A stretch of 64,000 nucleotides of DNA from Adhaeribacter soli (GCF_008727925.1 NZ_VTWT01000014.1:62001-126000); one strand, 5' to 3'. Shown: positions 24,639-33,429, counted from the stretch's first letter. The notes: a model not told the origin generated them from the sequence alone. A program made the numbers and translations.

Positions 24639-27062
24639 CTATTCCGTTTTGAGCGCCAGTACCGGATTTTTACGCGCGGCTTTTATGGCCTGAAAGGACA
24701 TGGTAAGCAGGGCAATACTCATAGTAACCATTCCGGCAATCAGGAAGGCGGCAGGACTTAGCGTAATGCGGTATTCGAAATCCTGCAGCCACTTGTTCAT
24801 GAAATAATAGGCCAGCGGCGCGGCAACCAGGAAGGCCAGCAATACCAGTTGAATGAATTCTTTTGAGAACAGGTAAGTAATATCCCACAGGGATGCGCCC
24901 ATTACTTTCCGGATGCCTACTTCTTTGGTGCGTTGGGTGGCCATAAAAGAAACCAGACCATATAAACCCAGGCAACCAATGAAAATGGAAATACCGGAGA
25001 AGATCCTGAAAAGGGTGTTGCGGCGTTGGTCTTCCTTGTAAAAATCGGCGATGGTCTGGTCCAGGAACTGGTATTCGAAAATGTAATCGGGGTAAGCTTT
25101 CTGCCAGACTTTTTCCAGTCCTTGGATAGCGTTTTGGGTTTGACCGGGTGCAACTTTGGCTGCCAGAAAATAAATGTTCGAAGAAGCACCGCCCATGTTT
25201 ACCATAGCGATCGGGCGGATCGATTCCCGGAGGGAGTTCTGATGGTAATCTTTTGCCACGCCTACTATAATTCCGTGCATGTTCCGGCCCAGCAGCATTT
25301 TCTTCCCCAAAGCCTCTTCCGGCGATTTCAGCCCTAGCTGGCGCTGCATGGTCTGGTTGATAACGATCTGCCGGATGGTATCGGTTGGGGGTTGGTGGGT
25401 AAAATCCCGTCCGGCAAGCAGTTTGATCCCGAATAGGCTTATATAATGCTCATCGCTTAATTTCATGTTTACCTGAAAGGCGGCGTTATGGGGTTGGTTA
25501 TCGAAGGTGAAATTGGTGGTATAACTGAAATCGGAAGACGGCGGCGAGAAAATAAAGCTGGCCTGCTGTACACCCGGCAGTTTGGTGATCTCCTGGCGGT
25601 AGGCGAACATTTTTTCCGCCGAAGCTTTGTAAAGCGGCACCAGCACTACGGCCTCTTTATTGAACCCGAGGTCTTTATTTCGCATGTACCGCATTTGCTC
25701 CGATACCACCAAGGTACAGATAATGAGCAACTGGCAAATGGTAAACTGCACCAACACCAAGCCTTTCCGGAGGGAAATACCGGCCATCTGCTGCCGGGCC
25801 ATTTTACTTTTAAGCGCCTGAATGGGCTGAAATCCGGACAATACAAAAGCAGGATACAAACCGGCAAACAAGGTTACGACCAGTAATTCCAGAAGGAAGA
25901 ACAGCAGCAAACCGGGTTCTTCCAGCAAGCTGAAGGTTAATTGCAGATCGAGCAGGCGGTTCAGGAAAGGCAGGGTGAGCTCAGCCAGCACGACGGAAAA
26001 AAGGCCGGCGGCCAGCGTGAGCAGAAACGTTTCGCCCAGGAACTGCAGCATTAATTGTTTCTGGTTGCTGCCTAATACTTTCCGGATGCCGACTTCTTTG
26101 GAGCGTTTGGTAGCCTGGGCGGTTGCCAGATTTATAAAGTTTATGCAAGCCGTAGCCAATAAGAATACCCCGATCACCGCCATAATGCCCAACACCTCCA
26201 TAGAAGTGGTGCGGCGGGAATACGTTTCGTAAGTAGAATCGTAATGCAGGTTCTTTAAGGGTTGCAGTACAAAGATCAGGCGTTCGCGTTTCTTTTCCGG
26301 CATTTGCGCTTTCAGCGTTTTAGTGATTGCGGTGCGTACCTGGGCCGTATCGGCATTTGCGGGAAGCTTTAAATACAGGTTCTGCTGGCTCGTAAGGGCA
26401 CTCCAGGCGGTGAGATCGTAGTCGATGTAATTTTTCAGCGTGGGGTACGAAACAAATATTCCGAATGGGAAATCCGTATTCTTAGGCAGGTCGGGAATTA
26501 CGGCTGCTACTTTCAGGTTGAGTTTATTATTCAGGGAAATAACTTTGCCTACGGCTTCGGTATCCGGAAAATATTTAGCGGCGTAGCTTTGTGTCAGAAT
26601 AGCCATGTTCGGTTCCTTCAAAGCTTTCCCCTTATCCTGTAAATTGAGGCCAAAATCGAACAGGTGAAAAAACTCGGGTTCGATGAAGGCCACCGGATGC
26701 TCGGTATTGAAGTACTTGGGCGGCTCCTGCCCGTTTGCCGGTACGGTTACCTGCACTTCTTCTTCGCCGTAAACCTGGGCCATTTCTACAATGCCGGGGT
26801 TGTTGTTGCGCAACACACCCGCCGCCGGGAAATGCACCGAACCTGATCTAATCGATCCGGACTCGTAGTTTTCATGCACGGTGAGCCGGTAAATCTGGTC
26901 GGCCGCGGCGTGAAATTTATCGATGCTAAGTTCGTAGCGGATCACCAGAAAAAGCAGCAGGCTGCAGGTTATGCTCAACGACAAACCCAGAATGTTCAGG
27001 ATGCTGTAACTCCGGTTGCGCAGCAAAGCCCGGTAGGCGGTTAGGAAATACGTTTTTAGCAT
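24639..27062 (-). CDS. ABC transporter permease, FtsX/MacB type
   Basis: An 807-residue permease without an ATPase domain. The start was set at MLKTYFLTAYRALLRNRSYS, since this is the conserved N-terminus of the family; the open frame continues 32 codons upstream across the sigma-54 promoter. It holds two MacB-type periplasmic core plus FtsX halves: a first helix at about 21-42, three helices at about 285-425 (ATKRSKEVGIRKVLGSNQKQL is the first coupling motif), a second N-helix near 440-460, and three helices at the end (ATQRTKEVGIRKVMGASLWDI is the second). Such permeases in Bacteroidota often pair with NtrC-like regulators. Substrate unknown; antimicrobial-peptide or lipoprotein export is possible. 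The ATPase partner is not in the window. Confidence 0.9.
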   Translation of the reverse strand: MLKTYFLTAYRALLRNRSYSILNILGLSLSITCSLLLFLVIRYELSIDKFHAAADQIYRLTVHENYESGSIRSGSVHFPAAGVLRNNNPGIVEMAQVYGEEEVQVTVPANGQEPPKYFNTEHPVAFIEPEFFHLFDFGLNLQDKGKALKEPNMAILTQSYAAKYFPDTEAVGKVISLNNKLNLKVAAVIPDLPKNTDFPFGIFVSYPTLKNYIDYDLTAWSALTSQQNLYLKLPANADTAQVRTAITKTLKAQMPEKKRERLIFVLQPLKNLHYDSTYETYSRRTTSMEVLGIMAVIGVFLLATACINFINLATAQATKRSKEVGIRKVLGSNQKQLMLQFLGETFLLTLAAGLFSVVLAELTLPFLNRLLDLQLTFSLLEEPGLLLFFLLELLVVTLFAGLYPAFVLSGFQPIQALKSKMARQQMAGISLRKGLVLVQFTICQLLIICTLVVSEQMRYMRNKDLGFNKEAVVLVPLYKASAEKMFAYRQEITKLPGVQQASFIFSPPSSDFSYTTNFTFDNQPHNAAFQVNMKLSDEHYISLFGIKLLAGRDFTHQPPTDTIRQIVINQTMQRQLGLKSPEEALGKKMLLGRNMHGIIVGVAKDYHQNSLRESIRPIAMVNMGGASSNIYFLAAKVAPGQTQNAIQGLEKVWQKAYPDYIFEYQFLDQTIADFYKEDQRRNTLFRIFSGISIFIGCLGLYGLVSFMATQRTKEVGIRKVMGASLWDITYLFSKEFIQLVLLAFLVAAPLAYYFMNKWLQDFEYRITLSPAAFLIAGMVTMSIALLTMSFQAIKAARKNPVLALKTE

Positions 27063-27134
27063 AGCAGTTTTTTTTCTGAAGGGTAGAGAGCCGGCAATTT
27101 CAGGCAATTGTTTCCGGTTTTTACACGTTGCATT

Positions 27135-27151
27135 TTCAAGGCTTGTGCCAA
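27135..27151 (-). promoter_or_regulatory. Sigma-54 promoter of the permease gene
   Basis: On the minus strand TTGGCACAAGCCTTGAA fits the -24/-12 pattern (TTGGCAC-N5-TTGC) except that the C of GC is A. It lies about 75 bases before the permease start and downstream of two enhancer-like palindromes, next to a sigma-54 activator gene. Confidence 0.7.
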
Positions 27152-27202
27152 ACGGCAAAACCGGCTTTTTCCGCCTGAAAACCTATCGTTTTTCTGAATC
27201 AC

Positions 27203-27239
27203 TGTCCACCGGTGGACAATACCTGGTCAGCCGTGGACA
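27203..27239. promoter_or_regulatory. Enhancer-like binding sites for the sigma-54 activator
   Basis: A perfect 16-bp palindrome TGTCCACCGGTGGACA (27203-27218) and a degenerate second copy TGGTCAGCCGTGGACA (27224-27239), starts 21 bases apart, which is two helical turns. They sit between the permease and its activator, about 55-90 bases upstream of the -24 element. Binding by the neighbouring NtrC-like protein is inferred. Confidence 0.65.
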
Positions 27240-27342
27240 ATGGAAAACGCTTTTTAGCTTAAAAAACGTTAAATTTAAGTGGTTTTCGGACTGGCATACT
27301 TTTTACGTTTAAAAGCCTACCGATTTCACTTAAAACCGACCA

Positions 27343-28722
27343 ATGGAAAAGAACCTGGGCCGCATACTGGTAATAGACGACAACGAAGACGTACTTTTTT
27401 CGGCGAAGATGCTCTTGCGCAACCACGCCAAGGAAGTGATCATGGAGAAGAATCCGAAGAAAATCCCTTTCCTGGTTTCGAACGAAGACTTCGATATTAT
27501 TCTGCTGGACATGAATTTTACCGAAGACATTACCAGCGGAAAAGAAGGTTTTTACTGGCTCAAAGAAATCCTGAAATACGACCCGAGTGCGGTGGTGGTC
27601 ATGATCACGGCCTACGGTGACGTAGAGATGGCCGTGCAGGCGCTGAAAGAAGGCGCTACCGATTTTGTACTGAAACCCTGGCAGAACGAGAAACTGCTGG
27701 CTACCCTTTCGGCGGCTTCCAGGCTCCGGCACTCGCAAAAAGAAGTAAGTCAGCTGAAACAGGAAAACAGATTCCTTACTTCCGAACTGAACAATCCGCA
27801 ACCCATAATTCAGGGGCAAAGCCCGGCCATGCAGCAGCTTTTCACCATTCTGGACCGCGTAGCCAAAACCGATGCTGACGTGTTGCTTTTAGGCGAAAAC
27901 GGTACCGGGAAAGAAGTATTAGCCCGCGCCATTCACCAGCGTTCAGGTCGGGCCGATAAAGTTTTTGTGAGCGTGGACATGGGCGCCGTAACGGAAACCC
28001 TGTTTGAAAGTGAGCTTTTCGGGCATAAAAAAGGCGCTTTTACCGATGCCAAAGAAGACCGGATCGGTCGGTTCGAAGCAGCCAACGGCGGCACCCTTTT
28101 CCTGGACGAGATCGGCAACCTGAGCCCCAGTTTACAGGCCAAATTGCTTACTGTTCTGCAGCGCCGCGAGATAATAAGAGTGGGCACAAACAAACCCATT
28201 CCGATAAACGTGCGGCTGATCTGTGCTACCAACATGCCCTTGAAAGAAATGGTACTCAGCCGCGAATTCCGCCAGGATTTGCTGTATCGCATCAATACCG
28301 TGGAGCTGAACATACCGCCTTTAAGAAACCGCACCGAAGACATTCCGGTTTTGGCAGAGCATTTCCTGAGCCAGTACGCGCAAAAGTATAAGCAACCGCT
28401 GAAAAGGCTTTTGGATAATGCGCTGAACAAACTGAAAAAATATTCCTGGCCGGGCAACGTACGTGAACTGCAACATGCGCTGGAACGCGCTTCCATTATG
28501 AGCGACAACCGGGAATTAAAAGCCGAAGACTTTTTCTTTATGGAAGAGCACGAAACGGTAACTTTTGGCAATGCGCCGGAGGCTTTAAACTTGGATTCGC
28601 TGGAAAAAGACGCGGTTACGAAAGTGCTGCAAAAACACGACGGCAACATTTCGAAAGCGGCGAAGGAATTAGGGTTATCGCGCGGGGCGCTGTACCGGAG
28701 AATGGAGAAATATGCGCTTTAA
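27343..28722 (+). CDS. NtrC-like sigma-54-dependent response regulator
   Basis: A 459-residue three-domain activator. Receiver domain (about 6-125): acidic pair Asp12-Asp13, phosphoacceptor Asp56 in LLDMNF, and MITAYG then LKPW. AAA+ domain (about 150-385): Walker A GENGTGKE near 186-193, the sigma-54 contact loop GAFTDA at 231-236 instead of the usual GAFTGA, Walker B GGTLFLDEIGNL, and the sensor block RLICATNMPL. Fis-type helix-turn-helix (about 420-458): KHDGNISKAAKELGLSRGALYRRM. It should activate sigma-54 promoters when phosphorylated by the kinase encoded next, with which it overlaps by 11 bases. The divergent permease promoter is the obvious target. Confidence 0.95.
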   Translation: MEKNLGRILVIDDNEDVLFSAKMLLRNHAKEVIMEKNPKKIPFLVSNEDFDIILLDMNFTEDITSGKEGFYWLKEILKYDPSAVVVMITAYGDVEMAVQALKEGATDFVLKPWQNEKLLATLSAASRLRHSQKEVSQLKQENRFLTSELNNPQPIIQGQSPAMQQLFTILDRVAKTDADVLLLGENGTGKEVLARAIHQRSGRADKVFVSVDMGAVTETLFESELFGHKKGAFTDAKEDRIGRFEAANGGTLFLDEIGNLSPSLQAKLLTVLQRREIIRVGTNKPIPINVRLICATNMPLKEMVLSREFRQDLLYRINTVELNIPPLRNRTEDIPVLAEHFLSQYAQKYKQPLKRLLDNALNKLKKYSWPGNVRELQHALERASIMSDNRELKAEDFFFMEEHETVTFGNAPEALNLDSLEKDAVTKVLQKHDGNISKAAKELGLSRGALYRRMEKYAL

Positions 28723-30067
28723 CGGTTACCGGTGGCAACTTATTTTGCGGCTGCTGCTGCTTACGCTTACCATTTTCCTGTTTGTCAAACTCAATTTCGA
28801 TCCGGATTACCGTGGTACGTACATTGGCCTGGGTGCTTTCGCCTTGCTGCAGATTGGCCTACTGATCCGCTACCACGAACAGACTTCCCGGCAACTGAAC
28901 CGCTTTCTGAACTCGGTAAGCTACGACGACTTTACCGAACAATTTCAGGTTGGGAAGGATGATGCGCTGCAGCAGGAACTGGCCTTGCGGCTGAACGAAG
29001 TAATGGCCAAATTCCGGGAAGTGCGCGCCGAAAAAGAAGCCAATTTGCATTACTTCGAAGCCATTGTGCAGCACATCGGTATCGGCATTATTACCTATAA
29101 ACCCGACGGCACCATTCTGTTGCTGAACAAAGCTGCTAAAAAACTGCTGCAAACCGGCCAGGCCAAAACGCTTACCGAACTTGGTGAAATTGATGCTGCT
29201 CTGGTAAACAGCCTGCAGAATACTTCGCACAACGACAAAGCGCTGGTGCAGCTCCGGCAAAACGGACAACTGGTAAACCTTTCGGTACACGTTATTGAAA
29301 TTGTGCTGCTCCGCGAAACCATCCGCATTGCTTCTGTGCAGAACATTCAGCCGGAGCTCGAAGAAAAGGAAATGGAAGCCTGGCAGAACCTGCTGAAAGT
29401 ACTTACCCACGAGATTATGAATTCGGTTACCCCGATTGCTTCGCTTTCGGCCAGTGCGGGGGAAGAAATTCATACTTTAACCGATACCGAAGCCGAAGAA
29501 ATTACAGTCTTAAAAGAAGAGCTTACCGATATCGGCCAGTGCCTGCAAACCATCAGCCGCCGCTCCGATGGCCTGATCCGCTTCCTGAACGATTTCCGGA
29601 GCCTGAACGCCAACACCAAACTGAAACTAAGCGTATTCAATGTGGTAGAGCTGCTGCAGGAAGTAAAAACCTTATTCCGGGAACAGCTGCTTCAAAACAA
29701 TATCAGCATGGAACTGGATTTTCAAAACGAATCACTACTATTGGAAGCCGACCGGCAATTGGTGGAACAAGTACTCATAAACCTGATAAAAAATGCCGCC
29801 GAAGCCGTTGCCGATAACCCGGAAAAACGCATCGAACTGAAAGCCTTTCTCGATGACCGCAGCCGGGTGAATCTGGAAGTTTCCGATAACGGTTGCGGCC
29901 TTACGCCGGAAGCCCAAAGCAAGATCTTTATCCCGTTTTATACCACCAAAGCTACCGGTTCCGGCATCGGGCTGAGTTTGTCGCGGCAGATCATGCGTTT
30001 GCACAAAGGCGCCATTTCGGTGCAATCGGAAAGTGGCGTGGGTACGCGGTTTTTGCTGCGGTTTTAG
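28712..30067 (+). CDS. Sensor histidine kinase (NtrY-like)
   Basis: A 451-residue membrane kinase. Two N-terminal helices (about 10-26 and 33-50) are joined by only a short periplasmic stretch, so it may sense within the membrane. A PAS-like domain follows (about 105-210; HIGIGIITYKPDGTILLLNKAA). The phosphoacceptor is His233 in LLKVLTHEIMNSVTPI, an NtrY-like H-box lacking a standard HisKA dimer pattern. The ATPase domain shows N box LINLIKNAAEAV, G1 VSDNGCG, F box FIPFYTTK and G2 GSGIGLSLSRQIM. It overlaps the response regulator gene and forms a two-component pair with it. Confidence 0.95.
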   Translation: MRFNGYRWQLILRLLLLTLTIFLFVKLNFDPDYRGTYIGLGAFALLQIGLLIRYHEQTSRQLNRFLNSVSYDDFTEQFQVGKDDALQQELALRLNEVMAKFREVRAEKEANLHYFEAIVQHIGIGIITYKPDGTILLLNKAAKKLLQTGQAKTLTELGEIDAALVNSLQNTSHNDKALVQLRQNGQLVNLSVHVIEIVLLRETIRIASVQNIQPELEEKEMEAWQNLLKVLTHEIMNSVTPIASLSASAGEEIHTLTDTEAEEITVLKEELTDIGQCLQTISRRSDGLIRFLNDFRSLNANTKLKLSVFNVVELLQEVKTLFREQLLQNNISMELDFQNESLLLEADRQLVEQVLINLIKNAAEAVADNPEKRIELKAFLDDRSRVNLEVSDNGCGLTPEAQSKIFIPFYTTKATGSGIGLSLSRQIMRLHKGAISVQSESGVGTRFLLRF

Positions 30068-30094
30068 TAGGGACAGGGCTTGACCTGTCCACAG

Positions 30095-30837
30095 CGTTAA
30101 GCGTAGAGTTAGCGAAGCGCTCTACGCATTCCCGGTCAGCCAATCTCCCGATTGGCGAATAAGGATTGGCATAAAAACCAAACTTCAACTTATAAACTTT
30201 ACCGGCACCAACCCAGGCAAACCACTATAATCACGGGCGCTGCTGTAGAGGTAATGCTGTTCTTCCACCCAGCCTTCAACAACCGGATTCTGGTGAATAT
30301 AATGCAGTTTCTGGTCGATAAATTTATTGCTTAAAAGCTCTTCGGCATGGTTGCTCTGCTGCCAGAACTGGTACGTATTATTGCGGCTGTTTCTGCTGGC
30401 GGCGTACTTAAATTTATCCAGCAGCCATTCCTTCCGGCTTTCATCCCTAGTTTCAATTTCCCGGATTATTTGCGAAGCGGTAAACTTTTTGAGATCCCGG
30501 AGAATATCCGAAAGATTTGACTTTTCAGGCTGGCTGGCAGAAATGATCAGGTGTACATGGCTGCTCATCAGGCACCAGGCATGCACCCGCAAGCCTTTAT
30601 GAGTAATGCAAAACTTCAGGCTTTCCACAAAAATATCTTTGTAACGCCGCCGGATAAAAACATCGATCCAGAATACGACCGAAAAGGATACAAAATACAT
30701 CCCTTCCGGATTACTCATGCTGTAAGGCCTTGGCGTTATTTGCATTGCTGAATAAGTTGTTTAATTGTGGTTTACGCCAATCGGGAGATTGGCTGTACGG
30801 AAATGCGTAGAGCGCTTTGCTAACTCTACGCTTAACG
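30095..30837. mobile_element. RAYT element with paired-hairpin inverted ends
   Basis: The transposase gene is bounded by 63-base inverted ends (30095-30157 and 30775-30837) that match at 59 of 63 positions. Each end contains two hairpins: GCGTAGAG/CTCTACGC (8-bp stem) and GCCAATC/GATTGGC (7-bp stem, 4-base loop). This is the arrangement expected of a REP-associated tyrosine transposase with its REP-like target repeats in opposite orientation. Another hairpin, GGACAGG-6-CCTGTCC, abuts the left end (30071-30090). Confidence 0.8.
30185..30745 (-). CDS. REP-associated tyrosine transposase (RAYT, Y1 family)
   Basis: A 186-residue HUH-family single-strand nuclease of the IS200-like (Y1_Tnp) clan. 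Visible motifs are GMYFVSFSVVFWIDVFIRR near the N-terminus, the metal-binding HVHLII (HUH) at about residue 64 in WCLMSSHVHLIISAS, and LHYIHQNPVVEGW towards the C-terminus, the stretch that characterises RAYTs. Start ATG is uncertain by nine codons (a second Met lies at MSNPEG). RAYTs are usually single-copy and spread REP repeats rather than themselves. Ends of the element with REP-like hairpins flank it closely on both sides, and the frame appears intact. Confidence 0.9.
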   Translation of the reverse strand: MQITPRPYSMSNPEGMYFVSFSVVFWIDVFIRRRYKDIFVESLKFCITHKGLRVHAWCLMSSHVHLIISASQPEKSNLSDILRDLKKFTASQIIREIETRDESRKEWLLDKFKYAASRNSRNNTYQFWQQSNHAEELLSNKFIDQKLHYIHQNPVVEGWVEEQHYLYSSARDYSGLPGLVPVKFIS

Positions 30838-30845
30838 TTTGTTTT

Positions 30846-31112
30846 TCTTGGCGCCGGCTCTTTTTGAAAGCTGTTTTCTCAACCAAATTATCAATCAAAG
30901 AATAAGACACAGATATTCAGCGCATAACCCTTCTAAAACAAAGCTTCACCCGATGATAGGCCATTCTTACCAAATTTCATAACAAAACAACACCTTTCAT
31001 CGAAAGAAAGCTTAATCTCACGCCTTTGATTTTTTATATCAAACCCTCGCCGATCCAATGCGATATTTCATTGACCACAGCATCCTTTCCTATTATTTTA
31101 ACCCTTATCCCT
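30846..31112. other. Region before the pYEATS-like gene
   Basis: About 270 AT-rich bases between the RAYT element and the next gene. No repeats or RNA structure stood out, and no clear promoter pair was found. Confidence 0.35.
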
Positions 31113-32333
31113 ATGAATAATCATGATAAAACCATAGAAATTAAAATAAAAGATCCTCTTGTAACTGTTAAAAATCAGGATGGCCAAATTGGGAAAAATA
31201 ATAAAGGAAGTAAATTTCAAGGCAGGGAGAAGGCTCTTTTCGTATTAACGGGGTTAGCTGGAATTGTTATTTTGAGCATTGTTGCTTTTGGGGTTATTAA
31301 TGAAACTAAAGAGTTCGCAAGCGCTACCATAATAGTAGCCTTCTGTGCCACTATTGTTGGAGGATTAATTGGTTTCCTGTTTGGAATTCCTAGAACTAAT
31401 CAGGTTGATCAGAATGAAATAACAATCGTTAACAATTTTGGAAGAAATGGCCACAGGAATGTTGATGAACGATACAGTTTTAACACAAACTTGGAACAGA
31501 TTTCAGATTGGCTAACTAAAATTCTGATTGGTGTTGGCCTTACTCAATTATATAAGTTAGGAGATACGATAGACAAAATATCCAGAAGTATTTTAGGTGA
31601 TTTGAATGAAGGATCCCCAAAAACTGGTGCATCATTGCTTTCTGTCACGATTGTCTGTTTTTTGATTTATGGCTTTATGGTAGGATACCTTTGGACCAGA
31701 CTTTATTATCATCACTTATTAGCAAAAGCAGACAACTCTTTTTTAGATGAAGTGAACAGGAAATTAGCTTCTCTAGAGAAAAAAACAAAAACAGCAAATG
31801 AAAAGGCAGAAACAGCAGAGACTATTGCTAAAAAAGCTAAATATGATGCTAAAAAAGCCCAGTCTACCGCAACCTTCGGTGTAGGCAAATCAACCACTTC
31901 AAATGTAATAAATGAGACTAAAAAGAAAAGGCTTGCTCTTCTTAATGAAAGCTTTGGAACGGCAAAACTTGACCTTGTAAAAAATGAAAAAGACCCTAAT
32001 AAAGGTAGATTTGATGGTAGATCTGAAACAAAAGACCGAAAATTAACTGCACAAGTGACTCACTCTCCAACATTAGAGAATTTATTCAATGTCCATTTAA
32101 AGTTAGAATCGATAAATGAAAATAATCCATTATCAGGGGTTGCCAAGTTCTATCTTCATGATTCATTCCGGGAACCAGTATATCCCGCAAATGTAATAGA
32201 TGGTAAAGCTGCCTTAGACCTAACAACCTTTGGAGCCTTTACAGTAGGCGTTATTGCAGATGGTGGTGAGACAAAATTAGAATTAGATCTAAAAGAATTA
32301 CCCGACGCTCCCTTAGAATTCAAAAACCATTAA
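31113..32333 (+). CDS. Membrane-anchored protein with a C-terminal prokaryotic-YEATS-like domain
   Basis: A 406-residue protein (start taken at MNNHDKTIEIKIK; the frame is open 29 codons earlier). Hydrophobic helices lie at about 40-62, 68-90 (SATIIVAFCATIVGGLIGFLFG) and 178-205. A Lys/Ala/Glu coiled coil (KKTKTANEKAETAETIAKKA) leads to the C-terminal domain, about 310-400: NVHLKLESINENNPLSGVAKFYLHDSF, then AALDLTTFGAFTVGVIADGG and KLELDLKELPDAP. That pattern matches the prokaryotic YEATS (pYEATS) domain, which comparative work has linked to conflict and immune systems; the match is from memory and not verified. The gene is visibly AT-richer than its neighbours, suggesting transfer. No effector or nuclease partner is adjacent. 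Confidence 0.7.
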   Translation: MNNHDKTIEIKIKDPLVTVKNQDGQIGKNNKGSKFQGREKALFVLTGLAGIVILSIVAFGVINETKEFASATIIVAFCATIVGGLIGFLFGIPRTNQVDQNEITIVNNFGRNGHRNVDERYSFNTNLEQISDWLTKILIGVGLTQLYKLGDTIDKISRSILGDLNEGSPKTGASLLSVTIVCFLIYGFMVGYLWTRLYYHHLLAKADNSFLDEVNRKLASLEKKTKTANEKAETAETIAKKAKYDAKKAQSTATFGVGKSTTSNVINETKKKRLALLNESFGTAKLDLVKNEKDPNKGRFDGRSETKDRKLTAQVTHSPTLENLFNVHLKLESINENNPLSGVAKFYLHDSFREPVYPANVIDGKAALDLTTFGAFTVGVIADGGETKLELDLKELPDAPLEFKNH

Positions 32334-32339
32334 AAACAA

Positions 32340-32371
32340 AAAAGCAGCTTCCCTCCTGGCAAGCTGCTTTT
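32340..32371. terminator. Bidirectional terminator between the pYEATS-like gene and pheS
   Basis: An 11-bp stem (AAAAGCAGCTT / AAGCTGCTTTT) with a 10-base loop between converging genes; A/T runs lie on both sides. Confidence 0.8.
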
Positions 32372-32403
32372 CATTTAAAACAGTATCCTTTTCAGCTAAA
32401 AAC

Positions 32404-33429
32404 CTAAACCGCGCTTTCGAACTGCCGCAGGAAACGCACGTCGTTCTCAGTGAACAGGCGGAGGTCTTTGATTTGGTACTTCAACATAGTAATGCGTTCG
32501 ATGCCCATACCAAAAGCAAAGCCTGAATATTTCTCCGGATCAATCTTAGAACTTTCCAGTACCGCCGGATCGATCATTCCGCAACCGCCGATCTCTACCC
32601 AGCCGGAGTGTTTGCAGATATTGCAGCCTTCGCCTTTGCAGATTAAGCAGGTAATATCGATCTCGGCGCTTGGCTCGGTGAACGGGAAGAACGACGGCCG
32701 GAAACGGATCCTGGTATCCTTGCCGAACATTTCCTGGGCAAAGTGATAAACCGTTTGTTTCAGGTCGGCAAAGCTTACGTTCTCGTCAATAAAAATGCCT
32801 TCGAACTGGTGGAACATGCAGTGCGCCCGCGCCGAAATAGCTTCGTTGCGGAAAACGCGGCCGGGCATAATGGTACGGATAGGCGGCTGGTTGTTTTCCA
32901 TGATGCGCACCTGCACCGTTGAGGTATGCGTCCGAAGCAGATAATCCGGGTTACGCTGCACAAAGAAAGTATCCTGCATTTCGCGGGCCGGATGGTTTTC
33001 AGGGAAGTTCAGGGCCGTAAAGTTGTGCCAGTCGTCCTCGATTTCCGGTCCTTCGGAAACGTTGAAACCAATGCGACCAAAGATCCGGAGCACTTCTTCG
33101 CGCACCAGGGACAGCGGATGGCGCGTGCCCAACGTATTTGGCACCGGCGGTAAAGTAAAATCCAGGTTCAGTTTTTCGCCGGAGGCTTGGGAACCCGCCA
33201 GTTTTTCCTGCATTTCATCGAAACGCTGCTGCGCCAGCTGCTTCAGGCCGTTCAATTGCTGCCCGGTGGCTTTTTTCTCTTCGTTCGGTACCGTTTTCAG
33301 ATTGTCGAACAGATCGGCTAAGCGGCCTTTGCGGCCCATGAACGCGATCCTGAAAGCTTCGAGCTGCTCGTTATTTTCTATCGGGAAGGTGCGGATCTCT
33401 TCCGCTACCTGTTCAATTTTCTCCTTCAT
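32404..33429 (-). CDS. pheS: Phenylalanine--tRNA ligase alpha subunit
   Basis: A 341-residue catalytic alpha chain of the PheRS alpha2-beta2 tetramer, which charges tRNA-Phe. The start at MKEKIEQ was chosen because the in-frame codon three positions upstream is TTG. The N-terminal coiled coil (about 1-85; IAFMGRKGRLADLF) precedes the class II core: motif 2 FRNEAISARAHCMFHQFEG, the PHPxxSLVREEVLRIFGRIGF-like motif 1 region (RHPLSLVREEVLRIF), and motif 3 GFAFGMGIERITMLKYQIKDLRLF. A Cys-rich CLICKGEGCNICKHSGW insertion is the usual structural element. The beta-subunit gene is not next to it. Confidence 0.98.
   Translation of the reverse strand: MKEKIEQVAEEIRTFPIENNEQLEAFRIAFMGRKGRLADLFDNLKTVPNEEKKATGQQLNGLKQLAQQRFDEMQEKLAGSQASGEKLNLDFTLPPVPNTLGTRHPLSLVREEVLRIFGRIGFNVSEGPEIEDDWHNFTALNFPENHPAREMQDTFFVQRNPDYLLRTHTSTVQVRIMENNQPPIRTIMPGRVFRNEAISARAHCMFHQFEGIFIDENVSFADLKQTVYHFAQEMFGKDTRIRFRPSFFPFTEPSAEIDITCLICKGEGCNICKHSGWVEIGGCGMIDPAVLESSKIDPEKYSGFAFGMGIERITMLKYQIKDLRLFTENDVRFLRQFESAV

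Noticed and set aside
27933-28649. A 238-codon minus-strand open frame opposite the sigma-54 activator
   Set aside because: Shadow of a well-supported AAA+ gene; Ser/Arg-rich and without any motif.
30071-30090. Terminator of the histidine kinase
   Set aside because: The GGACAGG/CCTGTCC hairpin lacks a following T run and joins the RAYT element, so a repeat is the better reading.
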